DNA of 64,000 bases, taken from Cruorifilaria tuberocauda (taxonomy: Eukaryota; Nematoda; Chromadorea; Rhabditida; Onchocercidae). Position 1 is the first letter of the stretch, and the number at the start of each line of letters is the position of its first letter. The notes beneath the pieces were generated by a model that ran no database searches, was not told where the DNA came from, and was given only the letters and a program-made list of their open reading frames with translations. Below, piece after piece: positions 11,701 through 24,500 of this stretch. Made by a program: the position numbers and the translations under genes. Where the stretch lies: NCBI GenBank assembly GCA_013365365.1, contig JABVXU010000198.1, forward strand, positions 33,171 to 97,170. Direction: 5' to 3'.

Positions 11701-13318
11701 TTGCTAACGGAAAGGCAGTGGGCGACGCGAAAGGGAACTGGACCAAATTATACTCTCGTGCATTCATGGATCTCATTAATGGGTATCATAATATTTAACG
11801 TTTGGTGTAATAGCATTAAGTATCATTAGAACCCACTTTGTTAAACACATTTGCATCGTTTCTTTTTTTCTTCCTTTCTTCTACCAAAGTTATTATTGCT
11901 ATAGGGCTCATTATGCAAATAAGAGTATCTCAACAGGAGATTCATTTTTTCCGCCGTTAAACGATGCAGATTACGATATATTTGATGATGTCGAAAAATG
12001 TTTTTCTCCTCAGGAGATATCTGTTCCGTACAGTTGCTCTAAGAGTGATCCAGTTTTGGATGAGTCCCCAGAATTAAGACAGGTATAGAAGTTTTTTACT
12101 TTTTGAAGAAATTGTTATGTATCTGTTGCATTGTGCAGACTTTCCTACTTCTGTTTATTTATCATTACTTCCCATAGTTTCAGGTCAGTGTTCAGTCTAG
12201 CAGTCAAGCAGGATCTATAAATGATCCGTCTAATAAACCGAGGAGCTTTTTACAGCGCCTATGTACATCAGCAAAAGCTGTGTTGCCTAGTGAATACAGT
12301 AATTCTAATATCTCTGCATGTGCATCTAAAAATGATAGCATTAGAGCGCTGGAATTAGTTAGCAAGGTAATTCATATACTTTTGTTTTACAGACTGTTAA
12401 AACTTTCCGTTTGAATACCTAATAAGTATTCCTTGACAGGATTATGAAAGGAGGTGGCAAAATGAAGCATCTACAAACTTCGAATTAAATATTTTATCGA
12501 CTATTACAAAAGAGAAGAAAATCGAAGAGAATTTGTATGCAGAAATCAGTAAAATGCAGAACGAGCATGCGTGGGATGTTTGTAGGTGCGAGTTATTATT
12601 GATTTATTAGTATTTTTCCAGCCATTGTGAAAATTCTTAAGATATTGAACGAATATTTATTGTTCAAAATAAATTTTAGGCTCGTGCAGAGGATAAATTC
12701 ATTAGAAGAAACGGTAAAACGCTATGCGGACCAATATACAACCGATTTAGCCGTGTACACTTCAGTATGTCATTTTCCTAGCGAAAAAATTAAAATTCAC
12801 TTATTTCATTATCCTGTAATCCATCTTTCTCATTTATTAATTCAAACATTCATTTAAGGTTGAGATCTTATCTTCATTCAAGGGAATTTATTGAATTGTT
12901 TCGAAATTTTATGACTGAATGAAAATTTTTTTAGAAAGCCTATAAGCAAGGTTATAATGATGGTTATTACTCAGCTTTGCAAACAAGCGGTACTTCCATG
13001 GATCGTATGGGATCGTATGGGCATACAATTCCGCCGACATCACAAGCAACAGATTTTTTAGAAAGTCAAGCCCAGAAGTCTTTGGGCATCGAATATTCAC
13101 ATAATTCTGAAGAATGCATTGGTTGTGCTTCTGAAGAAGGTTCATTTTTTTAACTTAAGCATGATAAATTTGATTTTTATAGGCATTGTTTTTTTCAATT
13201 AAAGAATGATCGGCTGTGATTCAGATTTAACCAATTTTTTGGTCAAAAATATTTTTTTTCAGAACAAGATCGCTTTTTGAGGATACTAGATAGTTTGGCT
13301 GACAGTGACGTTACTTGA
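8781..13318 (+). CDS. Large uncharacterised protein, about 742 aa, 17 exons, C-terminal coiled coil
   Basis: Exons 8781-8846, 9004-9120, 9305-9441, 9630-9756, 9828-9881, 9913-10098, 10284-10386, 10700-10783, 10836-10969, 11064-11230, 11582-11782, 11905-12082, 12184-12366, 12440-12585, 12680-12764, 12935-13139 and 13263-13318 keep phase throughout. An acceptor-like TTTAATAG lies 18 bp before the ATG. Residues 1-460 are helix-rich and hydrophobic without clear membrane spans. 460-580 are Ser-rich and acidic, and about 580-656 form a charged coiled coil. The tail is low complexity. Parts of residues 20-170 have a RUN-domain feel (helical, LNGRIRHSLK), but I would not assign it. Least certain are the small exon 9828-9881 (GTTCTT donor, 31-nt intron) and the 9970-10100 region, where another frame is also open. 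Confidence 0.65.
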
Positions 13319-14191
13319 AATTGCGATAAAATTTAGTCTTTTTGAAAGAAAAGTATATGTGAAGTTATTGATCTCATTGTGACTTCAATCAAACTTGTTA
13401 TGAGTATTGTATTCTGAAGATTTCTCTTCTAAAGTTCAGATATCTTCAATATGATTTCTTCTGGGACTTTATTTATTTTTCTTTTAATTTTTGACTTCAT
13501 GCTAGTGGAATTTGTTTTTCATGAAATTCAGTAACTTAATTGGAATTAGCTTCATTGTTACGGGATAATTGTGATTACGGTGCCATTGGTTTTGCATTTT
13601 TTTATGTACTTTCATTTAGCACTGTTTTCCATTGATTATGATTAAACATTAATTTTTATTTCCGTTTAGTGGAAATCCGAGCAAAACATTCTGTTGGATA
13701 TAGAGTATTGTGAATACTCTGATGCAAGTGATCTGTTTATCCTGATTATATTGATAAAGTATATGATTTATGCTTATGTTGTCATCTAAGCAAAAGCTCA
13801 AGTACTTTATTACTGAAGTACTCAAATATTTAATCATTGGTCTTATGCTGCAAGTTGTTTTATAACATGAAATTAAAACAACTTTATATGGATTTTTGAA
13901 GCCTAACTGAACGAATTCTTTAGTCGCCAGTATTTCTAGTGAAATGTTTGATTGAACTTTCAATCTTTTTAATTTAAAGGAACTAGTATCATCTAACTAT
14001 AACCTAACATTTTCTGCAAATTAAAACGAGAAGGTGTTGGATGTTTGCTTGTATGTTATACACACTTATTGTTCGTGCACAAAGGTACGTTCTATCTGGA
14101 AGTTTATATTTTACAGAAAAACTGCCGACAAAATGATTTATAGAATCTCTTTCCATGCGGTCTATTAACTATCTCAATTTGGTATTGTGCT
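13319..14191. other. Intergenic spacer between two plus-strand genes
   Basis: 3' flank of the preceding gene and 5' flank of swp-1. The minus-strand open frame at 13649-13963 shows no coding character. No RNA gene or clear repeat seen. Confidence 0.55.
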
Positions 14192-17100
14192 ATGAATGCA
14201 GAAAATATAAGGCTTTGTCGTAGCGCCAAACGACGAGGACCAGACGAAACACAGGTAAGATTTCTGTCTGGAAGAACCCCTGTCTTCTAAACTTTCTGCT
14301 TATTATAAATTCGCTTGATATGTCTGTTTCCGTCCAAATAATTTAAATGCAGATAAAAAAGATTGTTGAACGTGTTTTTCAAAGTATTTAGTTTTTTTAC
14401 AATCATCAAATGGTATATATTTAACACGCACCATTCAGAGCTCGTTTGGTAAATACGAATAAAATGTGATGTTTAGATACAAATTAATTCATATATCATT
14501 GACGTTAAATTTCATTTTCGCGGTACCTTGGATTAAGTTTTGAAATCCTACTACTAAAAGACTTAATATCTGGAAGGAACATTTTTCAAACAAATGAAGA
14601 GGTAGTTATCAGCACGATAGAGGAAAGGAAGAATTAGATTCCGAGAACGACGAATTTGAAAACTAAATGATTTGGTTTTGTCATAGGATAAATTGCTTGT
14701 GTTTGGTTATGCATCACGAATATATGCAAACGATGGTCGCGCTGAGTGGGTTGCAGAAGAACGACATCTGATATCTCATCCAGCGGATTCACAGTTACTT
14801 ATTGATAGGTGAGTTAATGGAAGACGTTAACTCAGTAATTCACTTTTTATTGTGTACTTCATTCGAAACAGATTGCTGGAAGATGCATGATGAACAGAAC
14901 TCAATAATTGATGGTATGAATCAGCAATAACTATCGGTAGGTTTCATTTAATTTTTTGAAGTGATCTTTTTTTTCATTGTAAATGTTATCCAGATACTAT
15001 GAATCATTAACTCTTCTTAATAAGTCGGACTGTTAAATGACAAGATACAGGAAATGCTATTGTTCTTATCTTTCTGTAATCCTGTGTATCAAGTCACAAT
15101 GCTCATCGAGAAATGTTAAATGCTGTGTGCATTAAGTAGAGTGATGCGAAAGATTATGTAAGTTTGGTACACTGCTAGTTTCAGTTTGGAAAAAAAGTTT
15201 GATTAGCATTTCTCATAAAGTATATTGCGGAGTAGTTCGTCAGGGATTAAAAAAATACTCAGATTTTGCCAGTAATTCTTATTTTGGAACTAAAAGATCC
15301 ACTTGTGTATTCTCTGAAATCCGATTCATCCTAGTGGCGTTTCCATGTTACAAACCTTAGCGCCTTATTATTACTGTTGTGTCTTCCGGATGCGGAATAA
15401 GGATGGACTTTTTGTTATGGAAAAAAGAATATCATTCATAGTTGGGATGCCTTTTTTCGTAGTTTTGCAAATCAAGTGAAAAATTATTCAATCATGCAGT
15501 AAAACATTTAAAAAATTGGACGGATGAATAAATTTCGGAAGGAATAATGCGAAAAAAAAAATCAAAACAACAGTATTTGAAAGGTAAGCGATTGCTCTCT
15601 TGTAGTAGCTTAACAGTTTTTATCTTTTTAGCAAAAAACTTTTAATTAGTAAATATCAAATGTTCTTCTGCCACATTTCAGGTATGGATGGAGTGCTATA
15701 CACGCCCAATAGTTTGGGCAGATGGTGGTATGTACTTTTCGTAAGTGCGCTATAATTGTGAGATGAATCGTTTTGATGTTATAAGAGGCCCGGTTTGGCT
15801 TGGCTTCGAAAAGAAATACCATGGAAGATATAGGAACTAAGTTCATATGTTTTGAAATATCTTTCGAAACTTAGTTTCTATGTCTTCACATTGTATTTAT
15901 TCATCGTCTACACTATCATGTAAAACTCATTTCCAGGTATGACTGTCGTTTACATCTTCTAAGTACAGAAGCATTGGACATTGCTTGTATTAGTGGAGAA
16001 AATAGTCAAACTGGAATTGGATATGACTGTCCTACAGAACTTCTTGAAGAGGAAATGTGCGAAGAAGAGCGATACAAGGATATGCACGAGGATATGAAAA
16101 GACTTCAACGTAAGATTAAAAAGTTCTTATCTATTTATGAAGCGAATTGCAACATGATCTCATCTAAAATAGCGCTTAGGTTAATTTTACTTTGTTTTCT
16201 TTTCAAAACTAATTCTATGTTATCGGTGAATAAATCATAAGAGATATTTCGTGATTCTTCTTTGTTTGCAGAAGAAGAGCAAGAAAAGCAAAAGCGTGCC
16301 GAAGTTGCATTTAATTATGATGAAAATTGTAAAGAATCGAGTAGTAGTAGTGAAGAGGAAATTGACGAACCATTCCATCCTCCAGAAAATATCAAACTTC
16401 CACTCGGCATGAATTTGGTATATCTAGATTGATGTCATGATTGTTCTAAGCATTAAGAAGTCATTTAAAGAAGTAAAATTTCTCATGAATTATGTGTATT
16501 TTTTGACATTTAGGCTACTCCACTTTAGTTTTGAGAATGATTTGCAGATCTTTATGTTTCCTTCTTTGCTTATAGCGGCGCTAAATTGCACTATAGGAAT
16601 TATAATATATCGGTTCATCTAAATTGTTTCATTTTTTATTTAGCCAGACACAATGAAGCAAAATGCTGTAATAGAGCGGACAGCAACATTTGTCGTTGCA
16701 CAAGGCCCACAGATGGAAATAGTCATTAAAGCAAAACAACGCGGAAATCAGGATCAGGTGCTTACTGTTGTATTTGTTCATTTGTTGGTTTAAAATGTAC
16801 ATAATCGGATAGACTGCTCTAACGTTCATCAAACGATTACTTTTTCAGTTTGGTTTTTTGGAATTTGATCATCCTTTGAATGCTTATTACAAATATATCT
16901 CAAAATTAATACGAGAAAAGAAATACGCACCAAAACCTCATCTTCCAAAGCGTCGTCCAAAGTTGAAAAAATTAAGACGTTTAGAAGAGGAGAGATTAAA
17001 AGAGGAGCAACAAAAGCAAAAAGAGGATGCAAATATGGGTAACTTTTGTTTTGTTCTGAAAGTGATTCGAAGTTCATTAAATAAACTTCATGGTTGAAGT

Positions 17101-20100
17101 ATTAACGTCTACTTTTTCCTAGTTGGGAATCAGCTCTTCAGTTTACAGATGGTACTTTGTTTATTGTTTATTTATTGTAGATTCTAATTCTGATAGTGAT
17201 TCGGAATCTGATACCGGCGGAAATTATCTTCATCCATTGTTAATGGGGGGAGCACGGAAAACTGATTCTGGTAATAGTTCACCAGTAATTGGTCCGAAGA
17301 CGAAGGAAGAAAACGACGTTGCGACCAAGAAACAGTTACAAATTAAAATTGACTACAAATTGGGAAAGGTTATTAAACGATTCATTTTATCAGGAATTGA
17401 CAGTTTTTTTAACTTGATATATGTTTGATTTTTTCAAAAGAAATCTTAGATGTGAAAATCAGACATATTCATTGTAGCTAAAAATTCTTCCATTTCCATT
17501 ATGTGATTATTTGTTGCAGGCTGACGACATGTATTCTTCGCTCTTCAAGAATCTGTCTGATTTAGTTGTCCCAAGAGCAACACAGACTACTGAAAGCAAG
17601 GAAGAGTAAGTTGTTTTCTCACCTAGAAAGTCATTTTAATTTGTAACTGTGAAACAGTTACAAATTGTAAGAATTTTTTTGTTCTCCACTGTTTTAGTTG
17701 ACTATCTGTAGACTGTCATTGAATGTTCTCGTAAGAAGCTAAAATTAAATTTTGTGATGCTGTAGAAGTGCGGAAAAAACAAAAGATTTGGAGAAAGGCG
17801 ATTACTATGAGTGGTATCTAAGTTTCTATGGGGAACCACCACCAAGCAATGAACAGCCGAATGTAATACCACCGCCACCTGACATCATGCCTACTGTCAA
17901 TAGCGCTGCTGAATATGTTGCTAAATATGGGATCCAAGCTGAACAGATTCTACTAGGTAAAGTTTGTGATTTATAAATGCTTCACTTTAACCTCAAATTT
18001 TGTGACGAGGTTTTCCAGACTACTGGATGTATTCCAGGACGAAATGATCTTAATATTGGATTTTTGTGTGCCGATGCCCCTTATTACGGTTATTATCATT
18101 CGCGCATTCGGTATTACCAGAAGCTGCATGCTTCTTACATGCAGTCGCAAAAAGTAAGGCATTCTTTATAATATTTACAAATTTTTTTGGACGCTTCGGA
18201 TGATTTTACCTCTTTGAATATTTTAAGCATATTTCGTAAAACGTAAAAATAATTTGAAATTTTTACTTCTAGATGATGGGAGATGAAGAGACAGAAGAGT
18301 GGAACACAACGAAACAGGAAGCTGATATCTTGAGTAAGTACTGGACGAAATTTCTTTTCACCGATCGCCCGTGGAAAATAAAATTACTAACAGAATTTTA
18401 ACGTGAAAAATTATTATTTTCAGGAGGGTGTAATGTGGAACAATCCTCTAAAACTGAAAGTGACACTAATGAACTAAGCAAACCATTTTCTGATTTACTG
18501 CAAGCACCTCCTCCACCACCACCTTTCATGAATCGAAAAATGCGTCGTCGAGGTTTTCATGATCCGCCACGTACGCCTGAGCTAGTTGTACGAAATGTTT
18601 CTGAAGTTGGAATAATTGAATTTGATGATCAGGTCTGGAATTTAGCTATCGTTTAGTTGAATTTTTTGTTATATCAATTCTTGCGTTATGATTTCCGTGA
18701 TCACGTTACAGTTGAATTTATAACATAAATTGTAAACGCTATAACTTTGCTAACATTGAGAGAAGGAATGAGAGCTAATATTTACTTTAAAAAAAGAAAA
18801 GAACAAAAGGCACATGAAGGATTTTCTCATATTCTTCCTGTTGTTGCGTTCATCATTTTAAAAATTTTGCTTCTATACATTTAATAATATTCAGTTAAAC
18901 AAAGTGCAGTCACTACCAACACTTCTGGACAATGCCGAGGAACAAGAAGAAAATGCAAGCACATCAATGAGAAAAACAGGAACGGGTCCAATATCTTTCT
19001 CTCTAAACATTCAGAAATCAGATGATAAAAAAGTTCCTAAAACAGCAAGGTAAGCAAAGTTGTTCAGAAACGTGGAAATTTAAGGAAATTTAAAGGAAGC
19101 ATTCTTATTGTAAACTTAGTACTTTGTTGACAACGAATATTTTCACCTTGTGTATTGTGATTCATATGTACATTAAGTAGCCCAATGATTAAAAAGGAAT
19201 ATGAACTCAGCCGATCCGAACATTTGCTAAACAGTCAAAATTTCCTTTGCTAGCATTATTGCGAGCAAAAAGAAGTTCAAAAATTGTGAAGCTTATGGAG
19301 AACGGTCGGAAAATAGGATTATGGTTATGAGAGATGAGGGCTATGTTTTTTTAAACATTTTTAATACGGTTTCTTTTTTAAAATATGGTAATAGCAGAGT
19401 TGTTATAAAATGTTGCAATATTATAAATTATTTGTATTTTTTTGGAACTTTAAATACTTTATTAGTAATCCAGTTGCAGTGCGGTTAAACTTGGAGCGTA
19501 TGATGATGAGAACGGTGGAACAGAAGCAATTGATGTTCCCCCTGGTGTCCTTAATAACGTAAATTTTATGAATTACGTTATACCAGTTTAATGTTTTATT
19601 AAAGCAAGCAAATAATTAATTTACGTTATTAACTAATAAAAAAAATATAAATATATTCAATTTACTAAATAGAAATCTTATATCAACTGATTAATAACAT
19701 GTTGTGGTTTTATAAGTTTCTAAGAACTAATATTTTCTTAGATTCCTCCGCCAGGTTTGACAATACCGCCACCTCCGGTTGCTCCAGTTCCGCTATCGTC
19801 CGGGCAACTTGCAGTAGAAGGTTCAGCTGAACTTCAGTCAGAACGGAAGTTGAAGGTGCGTACTTCCTTATTTTTTGTAGAAATAAATCAAGAAAATCTA
19901 GTGAATTAAGTAAGTTTCAAGTAAGATTATGAAGATTTTGAGATACATTTAATTTTCTTTAAGGCTCGCCTTTTTATGGAGAAAATTTTGAACGAGAAAC
20001 GGGCTGCAAAATTGAGAGCCCAAAATGAGGAACAATTGAAACGTGAAAGCGAACTTCTAAAAAAGTATGAGGAAGCACGTGCTAATGTAAGTTCTTTCCA

Positions 20101-21161
20101 AACGAATTTTTTTTATGGTGATAGTAGTTTTCTAGAATATTTTTTTTAATTGGAAACAACATAGGAAAATGTTGCATTTTTAGTCAACTTCATCATTGGT
20201 TACGAAATCAAAAAATAAAGATGTGAATGATGTAGAAGTGATTTTTTCAACGTCTGCGATTGACCAACTAATTAATTCGCGAATCGACAAAGTAATCAAC
20301 GAGACATTTAAAAAAAAGTAAATTAATCCCGATTTAGATGTTGATAGTTTCATTATGTTGCGTAAAAATGCATTAATAATTTTTCCATTCTGTTTCCATC
20401 TGTCCTTTACCTGTATAATTACATTTAAACTTTTAATTCCTGTTGAGCTTATGATTTAGCGTGACCTCAGAATATAATAATGTTGCAATATTAAATATGA
20501 AGGATATAGTTTCTGGTTTTTTCACACATAAGCTCTCTGAAATCGAAATTATTGAAGAGTCGTGAAAGATAAAAATTAATAAAGGGATATAAAAAAGAAA
20601 AAAAGTTTCGGATTAAACGTCTATGATTCTGTGTCTTTATCAATATCCTAAACAATGAATTTGTAGGGAAGATTCTAAACATTCAAAAAGCCATCATCAC
20701 AAAAAGGAAAAAAAGAAGAAACGAGAAGAAAAGCGTAGCGACAATCGATCAGTGGACGAACACAGCAGCAAATCAGGCAAACGTCACAGGAGGTTTGATT
20801 TTACTCGGAAAATTCTAAACATTTAAAAAGCCGTCATTATTATCTACATACATCATCTTATGTTTCTGCAATAACACTTTAATCGTATGTTGACTCCATT
20901 TTTTAAGCGATTTTCTCTAATATAATCCTATTTCTTAATGTAATATATATAATACATTTTGTTTTAAGAAGCATAATTTCCACAAAATGATATTAATACC
21001 ATTGATTTAAATAGAGGTATGACTAATCATAATTATGTGATTTTACTTAAAAAACAAACTTTAGGTCTCGAGAAAGTTCTACTTCATCTGAGCGGAAAGT
21101 TTCAAAGAAAAAAAAGAAGAAACGAAGACATCGATCTCGTAGTAGCGATGAAAGCGGATAA
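14192..21161 (+). CDS. swp-1: SWAP-family splicing regulator (SFSWAP / swp-1), about 828 aa
   Basis: Nineteen exons close in phase: 14192-14254, 14687-14808, 15937-16109, 16272-16417, 16644-16757, 16849-17038, 17181-17368, 17520-17605, 17766-17956, 18038-18153, 18273-18333, 18424-18632, 18895-19049, 19480-19558, 19742-19855, 19964-20086, 20184-20317, 20667-20792 and 21065-21161. Domain order matches suppressor-of-white-apricot proteins. A DRY_EERY-type domain covers about residues 22-115 ([22 protein letters not shown]). SURP1 is at about 178-225 ([29 protein letters not shown]). A diverged SURP2 at about 390-448 has [14 protein letters not shown] and [15 protein letters not shown] proline run and RTPEL segment follow, with a Lys/Arg/Ser tail (755-828) as the RS-like region. 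Nuclear protein that controls alternative splicing, in flies including its own introns. Intron 2 is unusually long (1.1 kb). Confidence 0.95.
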
Positions 21162-21237
21162 AAGTTGTTTTTACATTAGGCTTATTGATTGTCATTTGTG
21201 CTCAGGTTTTTTGATTTACTGATTGAAGAATAAGGCA

Positions 21238-21243
21238 AATAAA
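21238..21243 (+). promoter_or_regulatory. AATAAA polyadenylation signal of swp-1
   Basis: Canonical AATAAA 77 bp after the swp-1 stop codon, in the short gap between swp-1 and the convergent div-1. Confidence 0.6.
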
Positions 21244-21598
21244 AATGCTGCAATATTCTGGATGTTATATTCGTATCTCATGCTATAAATTTCAGAATAA
21301 TTATGCTTTTAAAATATAAGCTAAAAACATCTGCTTTATAATACAGTAATGTTTTTTAATTGAATAATAGTCACCGTTTGACAAGATCTAGCAAGATCCG
21401 ACAGAACTACTGTATTTTGCAGAATATTGTTACTTAATTGTTCTGAAAGGAAAGACGAACGGTTTAGATGATGATCAGTGAAGGAGGCACCGTAAAACTG
21501 CAATAATTGACTCACTTGATTTCAAATTCATTTCACAAAGTTTTACAACCTTTGTAAACATGGCATAAAAAAAATTATACGTATTTCGCAATATAATT

Positions 21599-24500
21599 TC
21601 ACAATCGAACAATTTGTACTTCGGAAAAGTCAGCGACAGATGTATGTGAATTCTCTTTTCTCGCATCAATTTCTTTCAGATCAATTTTTAGTTTCATGAA
21701 TGTACCGTTACTTCCACGTACTAATGCATTTGTGTTCACAAATACTGAGTCGGCGACTACCTGTATCATGAATCTCTTGAAAGACAGTTCAGTTGACTAT
21801 CAGATTCATGTAAATTTAGTATAACGGCATCAGATAGATTCACTAAGAACTAATTTAAATTATATATCCAGAATTATTAGGGGAAAGTACCTACCTTAAT
21901 AGCAGGTGCGAGTACAGACGGCAAAATAATCATGTGAGGTATTACAGAAAGTGAGGTGCGCTCGACAGCTTCACGAAGTCGATATGTAATATCATCAGCT
22001 GCAGGGTATAACGGGTACAAAGAACGCTGTCTGTAAGGATCATTTAGCTAGAATATGAAGAAAACAAGGACTTGTTTTCGATTTATGCTAAAAATCTTAG
22101 GAGGGATTTCGGTAAAGCAGTAAACATTCCAATTCAAACCTTTTGTTCATTCAATGAAATATAATAATTCATCCTACAAATATACTGAGTACACGTATCA
22201 ATACCTGAATAAATCTCGAACGAGTCGAGATATTCGATCCTTGTCTTCACAATTATCCAAACGACTTATTTCATCTTTTCCTAAATGCTGGATGATTTCT
22301 GATGCCGTTATAGCAAATTCAACACCAGCAATTCGAATGATAGCAGGATCCGGCAAAAGCATTATATTCTGCAAAGGGCTGATTTTATATTGAAGAAAAA
22401 TGATCAAAACCAATCACAATAAAAACTGGTCAACAAGCACTAATAAATGATGAGTCGAAGGATTTTGAAATTGAAATATTTCTGTACAAAAATTATATAA
22501 AAGCAATGGCAGCATTATGTTGAAAAAATAACCTTGCTTAACTGTTGTTTTCGCTGTTTAACTGAACGAAATGGTGGAGTAGGAAAGGATGGTCGTAGGG
22601 CAGCATCTTTTCTTCCGTTCGGAACTATTAACACTTGAACATCAGTCCTGGAAACATCAATAATCGATTTTACATTATAGGAAAAGTTAGCGTTTAAATT
22701 CCAAAATGGCTTTTACGTAATATTAACATTTGATATAAATATTTTTACTTTTATATTTATTAAAAATTTCGTTTCAAATTATACAATTTATGATTTACCC
22801 TTTAATAAAAACATTATATCTGCGAATCATTTCTTAAGTAATAATTTAATTTCATTATAAATGGAAAATATCATTATACATTTTTTTTTCAATTTAGGGG
22901 CATGAATTTATTCGTTTCTTGCAACTTATAAGCAAAGAATTTTATTTTTAAACAACAATTCATGCTTTCACAAATCACAAACCCTGATAAGGCATCATCA
23001 ATCTTTCCAAGAATCATATCCATAAGATCGCCGTAGCTGTAACAACATTGAGGTGACCTCACTACTGGACTCGTTCGATCAATGAATGGTCCAATCTGAA
23101 GTTTTACATTTTTCAAAACAACAAAGCGCTAAATAATGGAAAGGTATTTAACGCATACCAAAATTAGGATATTAGGTCGCTCTTTTTTCACCAATTCGAT
23201 TAGATCGCAGAGCTGTTCATAAGAGAGTGTTTTGGAGGAAGAAAATGGACCACAGGCACACCAAACATGAAGTAAATCTAAAAAGGTCTCATTTTTTTCA
23301 AAAAAAATCGTTCCTAGTTTATATTTTTTCTGTAATGCATTCTTTCAACTAAATGTTCATGCTGAAGCTGAAAGTGTGTCAGAATAGATCAACTATTGTA
23401 ATTAAATTTCCAAATGTATTAACTTTTCATGGATAGATTTCACAAATTCAGTGAACATGATTAACAATTCAGTTGATTATCAATTACTACCGAAAAACTA
23501 TAATAACATAGAGAAAAACCTTACCAATGCCTGGTTGCTTCTTGATGGATGCAATGGATGGTTCCATAGGTTCGGAAATTTCATCCGGAATAAATATATC
23601 ACCAGCAAAAGATCCACGAAGTGCAACAACCTATAATAGAAGCTAACTATTAAAAAGCGAATACAAATGGAATGGATAGTTAATAATGTGATAAAATGGA
23701 TTTATGAGGGTTCAAATGCTTTTAATCATCTATTTCCAATTTAATGTAGTTAATAATTATCATAAAAGAGAAGAAATATTTCGATGTGTATTTCATTTAC
23801 TATCAAATTTTCATTCTAGTGATAATGCATTGTAATCGTAAATTGAATGGATCAGGAATTATACTACCTTCCCAGGAAACAATGAATAAGCCTTAAGATT
23901 ACTGAGGTCGAGATCTATAACACCATTATTGTGACCAATGCACTGTAATGAACAGTTTGAAGCGTCAAGTGGATCCTCCGTATTACTTACGATGAATCCA
24001 TAACGTACATTTCTTATCTGCAAAGAAATTTCTTCAATATTCCTTCACGAAAATTTCTAAGAAATCTGTTGTACTTAACTTTGGAATCCGTCATTGAAAA
24101 GATATGAAGTCAACATATTAGTACAGCAGGAAACTTGGAGATGAAAAGGTAATCTCCATATCAAATTACACGTTCATGCTAAGATTAACTTATTGAAAAA
24201 AAACATATCAGTAATGAAGAATCTATTTGTTCGTCATCAGCCAGTGTTTCATTTTCTTCCTTGATTATACGGCATAAATTCTGAACTCGTGAAATGAGTG
24301 CTTAAATTTGATTAATGTACTTATAAAAGCACTAATAACATATGCCATCAACAAAAAACTATAAAATATTACAGATTTTTTCCTAAAGTGAAATATAAGG
24401 AACAGCAGTTTCATGGTTTAATTAGTTTAATTACGTATTTATTCGAGTTAATAATTTAACTTGCAGTTTTTTGGATCTTTATACAAACTTTAACTGCAAA

